DNA of 64,000 bases from Alphaproteobacteria bacterium. Its GTDB lineage: Bacteria; Pseudomonadota; Alphaproteobacteria; Thalassobaculales; Thalassobaculaceae. Shown in pieces: positions 9,303 through 17,156 of the stretch. The notes below the pieces were generated by a model, which did no database searches, was not told where the DNA came from, and saw only the letters and a list, made by a program, of their open reading frames with translations. Location: positions 62,001-126,000 of the forward strand of contig JAJEAR010000027.1 in the NCBI GenBank assembly GCA_022822665.1, read 5' to 3'. The translations under genes and the position numbers were made by a program. Position 1 is the stretch's first letter; each line of letters opens with the position of its first letter.

Positions 9303-9740
9303 TCAGGCGATGTCGATGTCGAGGATGCTGATGTGCAGGTCGTAGGAGGTCGCGCCCTGGTCCGCGACCTTCGAGATCACCCCCATGAACTCTCCGTCGA
9401 CGCTGACCTCCGCCGAGTCGGGACTGTTGTCGTCGAGCGTGAGCTCCAGACCCTGGTGTCCGAGGGTGGTGCGCAGGTGGCGCTCGAGGCCGTCGCGTTC
9501 CTCTTCGCTGATCCCCGACGCCGTCTCGTCGGCCTGGTCCATCTTCCGGCGCGACCTGATCACCATCTGCAGGTCGTAGGAGATCTCGCCCTCGTCGACC
9601 ACGCGGTAGACCGTACCGTGCCGCCTTCCGCGTACCGTCATCTCGGCCGACTCCTCGCCGTCACCGAGCGCGATCTCCGGGTTGCGGAACTTGCTTCGCA
9701 GGAACTGCTCGACCCTGGCGAACTCGGCGGAGTTGGCCAC
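9303..9740 (-). CDS. Tandem DUF3126-type protein
   Basis: A 145-residue protein carrying two copies of a DUF3126-like unit. Copy 1 covers residues ~4-62 and copy 2 ~77-143. Both run: amphipathic helix (VEQFLRSKF / LERHLRTTL), SAE-V-x-G strand pair (SAEMTVRGRRHGTV / SAEVSVDGEFMGVI), then EGEISYDLQMVI / QGATSYDLHISI. Normal family members are about 60-75 residues with one unit. GTG 9740 is chosen because GGAGGT lies 5 bases upstream; longer upstream frames would lack a ribosome site. The function of the family is unknown, and it is small, soluble and largely alphaproteobacterial. It is divergent from the nucleoside hydrolase (98 bases). Confidence 0.75.
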   Translation of the reverse strand: MANSAEFARVEQFLRSKFRNPEIALGDGEESAEMTVRGRRHGTVYRVVDEGEISYDLQMVIRSRRKMDQADETASGISEEERDGLERHLRTTLGHQGLELTLDDNSPDSAEVSVDGEFMGVISKVADQGATSYDLHISILDIDIA

Positions 9741-9838
9741 ACGCACCTCCGGATGTGATTGAATGGCTCCACGGTCCGGTCCAGGGCGCACCCGGAGCCC
9801 AGCAGCGTCTCGACCGGTCAGCAATAGCGAGAGGTGCA

Positions 9839-10735
9839 ATGCGGCGCAAGATCATCATCGACTGTGATCCCGGTATCGACGACGCGGTGGCGCTGATGCT
9901 CGCCTGCGCCAGCCCGGAAGAGCTCGAAATCCTGGCGGTCACCGCGGTGGCCGGAAACGTGGCGCTCGGGCACACCGCCGCGAACGCGCGCCGGGTCCTG
10001 GAAGTCTGCGGCCGAGGCGATATCCCGGTGCACGCCGGGTGCCCGCGCCCGTTGCTGAGACCGCCGGTAACCGCCGACAGGATTCACGGCGAGACCGGGA
10101 TTGACGGCAGCGGACTGCCGCCCCCGACGCAACCGCTTGCCGATGGCCATGCGGTGGACCTGCTGCGCGATACCGTCCGCAACGTCCCGGGAGAGGTGAC
10201 GGTGGTGGCCGTGGGCCCGTTGACCAACCTCGCCGCGGTGATCGTCCAGCGCCCCGAATTTGCCACCGAGGCACGCGAGATCGTGATCATGGGCGGCAGT
10301 GCCGGACCCGGCAACGTCACGCCGCACGCGGAGTTCAACTTCCACGCCGATCCGCACGCTGCCCGGATTGTCTTCGAAAGCGGAGCCCGGCTGGCGATGT
10401 ACGGTCTCAACATCACCCACCAGGTCCGGGTGGACGACCGGGTGCTTGGACGGATCGCGGCACTGCGCTCCCCGCCGGCCCGGGCGGCGGCGGGCATGCT
10501 GGAGCGCTACCGCGACTCTGGCGGTGCGCTCCACGACGTGCTCGCCGTGGGCCACCTGCTGCGGCCCGACTGTTTCGGGCTAGAGGAGGCCCTGGTGACG
10601 ATCGATACGTCCGAGACCGGCCGGATCGGCAGAAGTGTCGTCGAGCGCGGGGCCGGCACCAACGCCCGGGTCGGGTTCGACGCCGTGGCTGGCGAGTTTC
10701 TCGACTTCCTGCTCGAGCGGCTGGCGCGGTACTGA
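9839..10735 (+). CDS. Inosine-uridine preferring nucleoside hydrolase family protein
   Basis: A 298-residue enzyme expected to hydrolyse the N-glycosidic bond of ribonucleosides, releasing base and ribose. The calcium-binding signature DCDPGIDDA is at residues 8-16, VVAVGPLTNLA and EIVIMGGS follow, and the catalytic-site GALHDVLAV is present with the usual His241-like histidine. ATG 9839 follows GAGAGGTGC. An earlier in-frame start is less likely because homology begins at RKIIIDCDPG. Together with guaA nearby it points to purine salvage, but the genes are not in one operon. Confidence 0.9.
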   Translation: MRRKIIIDCDPGIDDAVALMLACASPEELEILAVTAVAGNVALGHTAANARRVLEVCGRGDIPVHAGCPRPLLRPPVTADRIHGETGIDGSGLPPPTQPLADGHAVDLLRDTVRNVPGEVTVVAVGPLTNLAAVIVQRPEFATEAREIVIMGGSAGPGNVTPHAEFNFHADPHAARIVFESGARLAMYGLNITHQVRVDDRVLGRIAALRSPPARAAAGMLERYRDSGGALHDVLAVGHLLRPDCFGLEEALVTIDTSETGRIGRSVVERGAGTNARVGFDAVAGEFLDFLLERLARY

Positions 10736-10741
10736 ACCGCT

Positions 10742-11701
10742 TTACGACTCGGCCATCACCTCGCGGGCGGCGGCGGCGATCTTGTTCCGGTCGGGAAAGA
10801 CGTGATCTTCCAGGGTCGGGCTGTAGGGGATCGGCACCTGCAGTGCGCAGACCCTGCGGACCGAGGCCTTGAGTGCGCGGAAGGTCGCCGGATCCTCGGT
10901 GACCAGCGCCGAGATCTCGGCGGCCGCGCTGCAGGTCGGACCGGCCTCGTCGGCGATGATCAGCCGCCCGGTCTTGCGCACCGACGCCCTGAGCGTGTCG
11001 GTATCCATCGGGACCAGGGTGCGCGGGTCGATCACCTCGGCCGAGATTCCCTCGGCCTCGAGGATTTCCGCGGCGGCGAGCGCCTCGTGCACCAGCCAGG
11101 CGAGTGCGATGATGGTGACGTCGGAGCCCTCGCGCTTCACCTCCGCTACTCCCAGCGGGATGGTGTACTCCTCCTCGGGCACCTCGCCCACCAGGGTGAG
11201 CAGCCTCGTGGACTCGAAGGAGATCACCGGGTTGTCGTCGCGAATCGCCGACTTCAGCAGCCCCTTGGTGTCGCGTGGCGTGGACGGAAGGATCATCTTC
11301 AGCCCGGCCAGGTTCATGAACATCGAGTACGGGCTCTGGGAATGCTGGGCCGCCATCCGCACCCCGCCGCCGACGGTGCAGCGATACAGGATCGGAAACC
11401 GCGCCTGGCCTCCGAACATGTAATGGATCTTCGAGGCCTGGTTGACCACCTGGTCCATGGCGACGAAGGAAAACGTCACCATCCGCCAGTCGATGATCGG
11501 CCGGAACCCGGAACCCGCGGCTCCGATCGCCATGCCGGTGAGCGCACCTTCCGCGATCGGGGTGCCGCGCACGCGCGACTCCCCGAACCGCTCGACGAGC
11601 GGTGGCGGCGCGTCGGTGGACAGGTGAAAGGTGGTCGCGTCGCGTCCCATCTCCTCGATCAGGGCTTCCATGCCGGCGTCGGCGTAACTGATCTGTCGCA
11701 T
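10742..11701 (-). CDS. 2-oxoacid/acetoin dehydrogenase E1 component, beta subunit
   Basis: A 319-residue transketolase-like beta subunit that pairs with the alpha subunit to bind thiamine diphosphate. Visible features are RQISYADAGMEALIEEM at the N-terminus, the EGALTGMAIGAAGSG turn, RFPILYRCTVGGG, a LPSTPRDTKGLLKSAI stretch and the C-terminal LVTEDPATFRALKASVRRV. ATG 11701 is used because GGAGG lies 8 bases upstream. It is the third gene of a minus-strand operon, 20 bases after the alpha subunit. No lipoyl E2 or E3 gene is present nearby, so the acceptor is unknown. Confidence 0.88.
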   Translation of the reverse strand: MRQISYADAGMEALIEEMGRDATTFHLSTDAPPPLVERFGESRVRGTPIAEGALTGMAIGAAGSGFRPIIDWRMVTFSFVAMDQVVNQASKIHYMFGGQARFPILYRCTVGGGVRMAAQHSQSPYSMFMNLAGLKMILPSTPRDTKGLLKSAIRDDNPVISFESTRLLTLVGEVPEEEYTIPLGVAEVKREGSDVTIIALAWLVHEALAAAEILEAEGISAEVIDPRTLVPMDTDTLRASVRKTGRLIIADEAGPTCSAAAEISALVTEDPATFRALKASVRRVCALQVPIPYSPTLEDHVFPDRNKIAAAAREVMAES

Positions 11702-11721
11702 CGGGATTTCCTCCACCGGGA

Positions 11722-12690
11722 CTAGGCCGCAAACACGTCGTCGGTCGCCCGGGACGGGTCGGGAAATGCGCTCGCCCGGGCGTAGTCCACCGCCAGGTTG
11801 ACCCGCTCAAGGATCTCCCGGTCCATCCGTTCCCACTCCTCATCGGTGAGCTGGCCCTGCTGACTCTTCAGGTGCCGGACCAGCCGCTCGATCGGGTCCT
11901 TCTGCAACCAGGCGTCGATTTCCTCGGCCGGCCTGATGTCGACCTGGGTCGGACGTTCGGTATGCCGCCGGTAGCGGTAGGTCTTGCACTCGATCAGCGA
12001 CGGGCCTTCTCCGGCCCGGGCCCGGGCTGCGGCCTCGCGCGTGGCACGGTGCACGGCAAAGATGTCATTGCCGTCCACGACCATCCCCGGAATGCCGTAA
12101 CCGGCAGCGCGGGTCGCGACATCCGGGACCGAGAGGGAGGAAGACGCCGGCGTGTTGACCGCCCACAGGTTGTTCTCGCACACGTAGATCATCGGCAGCT
12201 TCCACGCCGCCGCGATGTTCAGCGATTCATGGAACGGACCGGCACCGGATGCCCCGTCCCCGAAGAAGGAGACCGCGACCCGGCCCTTGCCCTCGAGCTG
12301 GGCGGCGAGTCCGGCTCCCGTGATGATCGAGATCCCGCCCGCGACAATACCGTTGGCGCCGAGCATGCCGATCGAGAAATCGGCGATATGCATCGAGCCG
12401 CCCTTGCCCTTGCAATACCCGGTCTCGCGGCCGTAGAGCTCGGCCATCATCCGGTCGATGTCGGCCCCCTTTGCGATGCAGTGCCCGTGCCCGCGGTGGG
12501 TGCTGATGATCTGGTCTTCCTGCTCCAGTGCCGAACAGACCCCGACTGCCACCGCTTCCTCACCGATGTAGCAGTGCACGGTGCCGTAGATATCGCCGGC
12601 GACATAGTCGGCAGAGGCGCGTTCCTCGAAGCGTCGGATCGTCTGCATCAGGCGCAGCATCTCGCGCTGGCGCTCAGGAGATATGTCCAT
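11722..12690 (-). CDS. 2-oxoacid/acetoin dehydrogenase E1 component, alpha subunit
   Basis: A 322-residue alpha subunit. The thiamine-diphosphate motif GDGA starts at residue 154 and ends at the CENN asparagine (about N174). A conserved GHGHCIAKG and a GKGGSMH loop near residues 95-101 resemble PDHA/AcoA. ATG 12690 has GGGAGGAACA directly upstream; a much longer upstream frame overlaps the SDR gene and is rejected. It decarboxylates a 2-oxo acid or acetoin-like substrate. It is second in the operon, 38 bases after the SDR stop. The closest family appearance is acetoin dehydrogenase AcoA, but the substrate is not proven. Confidence 0.88.
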   Translation of the reverse strand: MDISPERQREMLRLMQTIRRFEERASADYVAGDIYGTVHCYIGEEAVAVGVCSALEQEDQIISTHRGHGHCIAKGADIDRMMAELYGRETGYCKGKGGSMHIADFSIGMLGANGIVAGGISIITGAGLAAQLEGKGRVAVSFFGDGASGAGPFHESLNIAAAWKLPMIYVCENNLWAVNTPASSSLSVPDVATRAAGYGIPGMVVDGNDIFAVHRATREAAARARAGEGPSLIECKTYRYRRHTERPTQVDIRPAEEIDAWLQKDPIERLVRHLKSQQGQLTDEEWERMDREILERVNLAVDYARASAFPDPSRATDDVFAA

Positions 12691-12728
12691 TGTTCCTCCC
12701 AGGGAAATCGTCTTCACCGCGCGGCGGT

Positions 12729-13508
12729 TCAGCCGCCAAGCCCCTCGAGCCCGCTGTCCACGCTCAGCGCCTGGCCGGTAATGGTGCTGCCGAGATCCGA
12801 ACAAAGATAGAGGATCATTCCGGAAATGTGCACCGGCGGAACGAAATTGCGCAGCGACGTGATCGAGACCATCCGGTCGCGCACCAGGTTTTCGGAAACG
12901 CTCTCGGCCGCTGCCGCCGCCCGGATCACCCGGTTGATCCTGTCGCCCTCGACCGGGCCCGGCTGGATGCAGTTGCAGCGAATCCCGAACGGCCCGGCCT
13001 CGAGCGCCGTGGTGCGGGTCAGTCCGACGATCCCCCACTTCGAGGAAACATAGGGACTGCGATGGACCATCCCGAACTTGCCGGCCGCCGACGACAGGTT
13101 GACGATTGACCCGCCGCCGGACTGCTTGATCCGCGGCAGGGCGTGCTGCGTGCCGAGAAATGCGCTGGTCAGGTTGACGGTGACACAGGCAAGCCAGTCC
13201 TCGAGCGCGACCTCCTCGATCGGCGCCGTGGGTCCGGCGGTCCCGGCGTTGTTGATCATGATGTCGAGGCCGCCGAGCCACTCATCCGCGGCTTCGAACA
13301 GGGCGTCGAAGGCAGCCGGGTCGGAGACGTCGGCTACCATGCCTTCAACCCCGTCGTTCGCCGAGATGACAGCTTCCAGACCGTCTTTGTCGATGTCGCA
13401 GATGTAGACCCGCGCTCCGGCCTCGGCAAACAGCCGTGTGGTCTCCCGCCCGATCCCGCCGCCGGCGGCGGTGATGACAACCCGCTTGCCATCGAGGTTC
13501 ATGTCCAT
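12729..13508 (-). CDS. SDR family NAD(P)-dependent oxidoreductase
   Basis: A 259-residue classical short-chain dehydrogenase. The Rossmann glycine motif TAAGGGIG lies near residues 13-20, NNAG follows at ~88, the catalytic Ser is in NLSSAAG and the Tyr/Lys pair in YVSSK. The C-terminus ITGQALSVDSGLEGLGG fits the family. ATG 13508 (or ATG 13502) is preceded by GGAGAAG. It heads the operon with E1 alpha and beta, suggesting it makes or consumes the E1 substrate, for example a diol or hydroxyketone. That substrate link is inference. Confidence 0.88.
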   Translation of the reverse strand: MDMNLDGKRVVITAAGGGIGRETTRLFAEAGARVYICDIDKDGLEAVISANDGVEGMVADVSDPAAFDALFEAADEWLGGLDIMINNAGTAGPTAPIEEVALEDWLACVTVNLTSAFLGTQHALPRIKQSGGGSIVNLSSAAGKFGMVHRSPYVSSKWGIVGLTRTTALEAGPFGIRCNCIQPGPVEGDRINRVIRAAAAAESVSENLVRDRMVSITSLRNFVPPVHISGMILYLCSDLGSTITGQALSVDSGLEGLGG

Positions 13509-13662
13509 GTCACGCTTCTCCGTCGACCCGTAATCACGCAGCATAACCCATTGCACCGTGGTGCGGCGCGCAGATCGCGTGCCGCTTCGGACTCTGCGCC
13601 GCCACATTGCAATATCCCTTTGCCCTGTATCAAATTGCGGTGTGTTTCCGGAGGCGACGCCC

Positions 13663-13917
13663 GTGTCACGAACAACGAAGCGCAGAACGTCCCTGACCCT
13701 CGATGCCACGGTACTGGACGAGGCCAGGGACCTTGGTCTGAACGTATCGGCAGTGGCGAACGCGGCCCTGCGGCGCGCTGTCGCGCAGACGCGCGGTCAA
13801 CAGTGGCTCAAGGCCAATTCCAGCGCGTTTACGGCCCAGGCGGTGTGGCACGAGAAGAACGGCCATCCGCTCGCCGACATCATCGCGGGGCCCGGGCAGT
13901 CGACCTGGAAGGACTGA
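13663..13917 (+). CDS. CcdA-type antitoxin of a type II toxin-antitoxin system
   Basis: An 84-residue protein. The N-terminal ribbon-helix-helix segment (TKRRTSLTLDATVLDEARDL, then GLNVSAVANAALRRAV) would bind DNA. The C-terminal tail WLKANSSAFTAQ, then a segment starting AVWHEKNGHPL, is the toxin-neutralising region typical of CcdA. GTG 13663 is chosen because GGAGG lies 8 bases upstream. The stop overlaps the expected start of a ccdB-like gene that is frameshifted, so this appears to be an antitoxin without a working partner. It is divergent from the SDR operon. Intact and likely still expressed. Confidence 0.82.
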   Translation: MSRTTKRRTSLTLDATVLDEARDLGLNVSAVANAALRRAVAQTRGQQWLKANSSAFTAQAVWHEKNGHPLADIIAGPGQSTWKD

Positions 13918-14175
13918 ACCGCTTCGACGTCGCCGAACACGCAGGGGGCTCATGGTGGTCGTCGAAAGCGGGCTTCGGCCATGCGGTCCTGCTGTCCGTG
14001 TCATTCCGCTGCCGCGCGACGACCCCGCCGTGCGCCACCTCGATCACGCCATCGACCATTATGGAAAGTCCTTCGCGCTCGCCATCCGCCCGATTACCGC
14101 CGTGCTTCGTGGACGTGTTTGGCGCAAGGCAACGGAATCACACGGGCGATCGATATCTTGATGTCCGGCGTGTGA
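13914..14175 (+). pseudogene. CcdB-like toxin, disrupted by frameshifts
   Basis: Three plus-strand frames together give a CcdB-like protein. Frame 1 begins at 13914 with CTG where a start is expected (CTGA overlap with the ccdA stop) and reads NRFDVAEHAGG. Frame 2 reads MVVVESGL, then AVRVIPLPRDD, HLDHAIDHYGKSFALAIRP and ITAVLRGRVW, resembling the CcdB core with its LNPxxxxxGxxxxLxxxxxxAV pattern. Frame 3 supplies the terminal helix GNGITRAIDILMSGV with stop at 14173-14175. At least two frameshifts and probably a short deletion after residue 12 are needed. No active toxin can be made. Confidence 0.7.
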
Positions 14176-14239
14176 TGCGCTGGTGCGACCAGGATCCTGT
14201 TCCCGCCGGAGAAGAGCGGGCGCGTACGGTGTCCGACGA

Positions 14240-14431
14240 TCAGATCCTGTGTCCGCACACGGTGCAGCGGACATCGGCAGTTCCGAAGACGACGAGCCAT
14301 ATCCACACGAGCAGCAAGACGCCCGTGACTATGGTCAGCAACAGGTGCAGGACATGGTTCGGGACATTCTGGTGTGTCATCACGTCCCTGCCGCAATTGG
14401 AGCAGTGTGCGCCACCAGTCCTGATCGGCAT
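14240..14431 (-). CDS. Small zinc-ribbon single-pass membrane protein
   Basis: A 63-residue protein. It has a CSNC pair near residues 10-13, one hydrophobic span from about residue 26 (HVLHLLLTIVTGVLLLVWIW) to residue 48, and a second pair in RCTVCGHRI at the C-terminus. Two CxxC knuckles flanking a membrane-associated segment recall LITAF-like zinc-ribbon proteins of bacteria. ATG 14431 is preceded by GGGGAG at the right distance; a longer upstream frame has no such site. The function is unknown. It sits convergent to the decayed ccdB. Confidence 0.65.
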   Translation of the reverse strand: MPIRTGGAHCSNCGRDVMTHQNVPNHVLHLLLTIVTGVLLLVWIWLVVFGTADVRCTVCGHRI

Positions 14432-14831
14432 GCGTGCTCCCCGCTGCAACGCGAGGACCGGCGCCGGCCGGCCCCTCTCTGCGTCGTGATCGCCGCCGGA
14501 ACGCATGTCCGCGCACGGCGCCATGCGCCGGGCCGGCTGCACATCGCCTCTCACCCTCACCACGGATAACAGGCGTGTCAATCGTGTCCTCATCGAGCGC
14601 TATTGCCTGTGGACCGGCCCCGACGTGCAGGGCCGATCGATCGCGGTGTGACCGGTCTGGACGGGAGGCGCAGGCGCCGCGTGCCCGGACAGGGGAGCGG
14701 TGATCCCTGGAGGTCCGGGCGCGGTGCCGCTCACCCGCACGGACCGGGTACGCGACAGATTCCGGTTGCGTCCGTACGCACTCGCCGACAAGACTTTCAC
14801 ATCAGGATCCGGGTATTGCGGGGAATGAGAC
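14432..14831 (+). other. Intergenic region without a recognisable gene
   Basis: 400 bases between the divergent zinc-ribbon gene and the PLP enzyme, presumably containing both promoters. No clear -35/-10 pair, repeat or RNA structure was recognised. Confidence 0.5.
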
Positions 14832-16115
14832 ATGTGTGCTGCCGCACGACAGGAAACGGCTGATCCGAACGGAACCTCGGACTTCACCTACTCTCGTGGA
14901 ACCTTGCTCCCCGACACCGCGGCCGATCTGGCAAAGCTGCGCTGCGCGTGGGCGCACATTCGCCGCCGGCGGGAAGCCGGCGGCCCGGATGCGCTCTACG
15001 TGATGAGCGGGCTGGAACGCAGGTTGAGCCTGCCGGACGGCCTTGATGAAGACCTGTGCGACGACGAGATTGCCGCTGCGCTGTATACCGATGAAGTCCG
15101 TGAACTCGGACTGGACCATCTTGGCGGTGATCCTGCGCGCCACGATCTCATCATGGTCAATCGAACCACGGCCGGACTGCTGCTCGCCGCCGATGTCATC
15201 GTACGGCCCGGCCAGACCGTGCTCGGCGTATCGCCGAGCTACAGTCACCCGGCTGTTCTCAGGGCCGTCGCCCACGCCGGGGGCCGTCACTGCGGCGGGA
15301 CGCCCCGGGACGCATGGGCCTGGATCCGGCAGCACGGAGCCCCCGACGTCATTTTCCTGACCCGGCTGGCCGTCACCTACGACATTCTGGATCAGCACGA
15401 TATCGAGGAGTTCGTGCAGTTTGCCCGTGCCGGGAGCATTCCCGTCATCGTTGACGATGCGGGCGGAGGTAGGGTCGGACCGGTCTGTTTCGGTCAGCCG
15501 CGCTCACTGGAACTCGGGGTCGATGTCGCCGTGACCGGTCTGGACAAGTACGGCGTGCTCGGCCCCCGGCTGGGACTGGTTGGCGGCGATGCGACGATCG
15601 TCGCGTCGATCCGGTCGCGAGCCTACGAAATGGGACTCGAAGCGCGTCAGGCCTTGCTGCCGGCTGTTGCGCACAGCCTTCGCAGCTACAGCGACAGTGC
15701 GGTGCGGGACCGGGTCGAGATCACGCAACGGGTTGTTCGCGCACTTGCCCAGCGCCTCGGCGATGACGTTGCGCGCAGCAACGAGATCATCGGATTTCTG
15801 CCGGCAGGGGAAATCATGCGCGCGGTCAGGGAACGCGCCGGGACGGACAAGGACTTTCAGATCGTGCCCTACGAGGCAACGGCAGCCCTGGCCATGGTGC
15901 TGTTGCGCGACTACGGCATCATGACCGTGCACTTTGCAGGCGTGCCGCCTGGCACCGCGGACCTGCTGATCAAGTTCCTGCCGCCGGATACCGTCGCCCG
16001 TTTCGGGGGGCCCGACGCCCTGGCGGAGGCCTTCGACAGGAGTCTCGACCGCCTCGGTGACATTCTGCCCGATCGCGAGGCGACCCGGAAACTCCTGTTC
16101 GATCCGGCCTGCTGA
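14832..16115 (+). CDS. PLP-dependent fold-type I enzyme, aminotransferase/SelA-like
   Basis: A 427-residue protein. The Schiff-base lysine is K239 in VTGLDKYGVLGPRLGL. An upstream aspartate in IPVIVDDAGGGRVG would bind the pyridine nitrogen, and NRTTAGLLLAADVIVRPGQTV gives the phosphate-loop region. The arrangement (short loop after the lysine, GxxLG) resembles SelA/DgaE-like or cystathionine-lyase-type proteins, not a standard class I aminotransferase. ATG 14832 has a weak GGGGAATGAG site. It is monocistronic and convergent with the dehydrogenase gene that ends at 16153. Substrate unknown. Confidence 0.72.
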   Translation: MCAAARQETADPNGTSDFTYSRGTLLPDTAADLAKLRCAWAHIRRRREAGGPDALYVMSGLERRLSLPDGLDEDLCDDEIAAALYTDEVRELGLDHLGGDPARHDLIMVNRTTAGLLLAADVIVRPGQTVLGVSPSYSHPAVLRAVAHAGGRHCGGTPRDAWAWIRQHGAPDVIFLTRLAVTYDILDQHDIEEFVQFARAGSIPVIVDDAGGGRVGPVCFGQPRSLELGVDVAVTGLDKYGVLGPRLGLVGGDATIVASIRSRAYEMGLEARQALLPAVAHSLRSYSDSAVRDRVEITQRVVRALAQRLGDDVARSNEIIGFLPAGEIMRAVRERAGTDKDFQIVPYEATAALAMVLLRDYGIMTVHFAGVPPGTADLLIKFLPPDTVARFGGPDALAEAFDRSLDRLGDILPDREATRKLLFDPAC

Positions 16116-16152
16116 CCGCACCCGGTCGGACCGGTCGACCCTGGCCGGCCCC

Positions 16153-17028
16153 TCAGCCGGGAGACAGGCCGTCGCGGATGAAGCGATAGATCGTTGACTG
16201 GTCCGCATCCGGATCATGCGCCGCGAACGCCTCGAGGACATCGAGGGCCGCGCGGGCGACATGCCGCGGCGTGTCCGCGTCACTGGCCGCCTCGACGTAC
16301 AGGTCGAGGTCCTTGTGGGGCAGCGTGGCCGAACCGCCGCTGTCAAAGGTCCCGGTGACCATGTGACGGGGGAACACGGCGCTGGCGATGAAGTTCTGGC
16401 CCGAGGATGATTCGATCACGCCGAGCATTGTCTCGAGGTCCAGGCCGCCCTGCATGCCCGTCACCAGCGCCTCGCTTGTGGTCACGAAACTCGCGATGGC
16501 GAGGTAGTTGTTGACCAGCTTCATCAGCTGTCCCTGTCCCGGCTCGGTTCCGACGTGATGAACGCGGGTCGAGTAGCTCTCCAGCAACGGCCGGAGACGT
16601 TCGAGCGTCCCGGCGCTGCCGGAATACATGGTCGCCAGCGTGCCCTCCTGGGCGCGAAACGCCATCCCGGAGATCGGCGCGTCCACATAATCGATGCCGC
16701 GCCGGGCCAGAACAGCATGTGCTTCCCGGGCCGCCTTCAGCCCGACGGTCGCCGTGTTGACGACGAGGGAGCCCTCCGCGCCGTCCGTTCCGGCAATCTC
16801 CTCGACAACGGAACGCCCTGCCGCAACGGTTGGCAGGCTCAGGAAGATGATGTCCGCGGCCTCCGCAACGCGGGGTGTCGAGGCGGCTGAACGGGCGCCC
16901 GCAGGGGCCCGGGCCTGGGTCCCCGCGCTGTCATAGGCGATCAGGTCACAGCCGGTTCGCGCAACGTGACCCGCCATCGGTCCGCCCATGTTTCCCAGTC
17001 CGATAAAGCCGACGGTGTCCTGATCCAT
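16153..17028 (-). CDS. NAD(P)-dependent beta-hydroxyacid dehydrogenase (3-hydroxyisobutyrate dehydrogenase family)
   Basis: A 291-residue protein. The N-terminal Rossmann motif GFIGLGNMGGPM is at residues 7-18, a substrate loop follows at YVDAPISGMAFRAQEGTLA, and the catalytic lysine is in GQLMKLVNNYLA. ATG 17028 has GGAGA 5-10 bases upstream. It follows livF on the same strand after 128 bases and may be the last gene of the Liv operon. That would place it in catabolism of the imported compound, for example 3-hydroxyisobutyrate or tartronate semialdehyde. The family is certain; the substrate is not. Confidence 0.85.
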   Translation of the reverse strand: MDQDTVGFIGLGNMGGPMAGHVARTGCDLIAYDSAGTQARAPAGARSAASTPRVAEAADIIFLSLPTVAAGRSVVEEIAGTDGAEGSLVVNTATVGLKAAREAHAVLARRGIDYVDAPISGMAFRAQEGTLATMYSGSAGTLERLRPLLESYSTRVHHVGTEPGQGQLMKLVNNYLAIASFVTTSEALVTGMQGGLDLETMLGVIESSSGQNFIASAVFPRHMVTGTFDSGGSATLPHKDLDLYVEAASDADTPRHVARAALDVLEAFAAHDPDADQSTIYRFIRDGLSPG

Positions 17029-17156
17029 GATGGTCTCCAGTTGCACGGCCTGCGCCCGGCCGGTCCCGGCCACGCTGCCCCCTGTCCCCGACCTGCTGTC
17101 GAGCATATCGTCATCGACGGTCCGCCTCATGTCCGGCACCGTCGCACCCGCCCCGG

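Noticed and set aside
12691..13281. Upstream extension of the E1 alpha frame to 13281
   Set aside because: It overlaps the SDR gene out of frame, and the real ATG at 12690 has a strong ribosome site and the family N-terminus.
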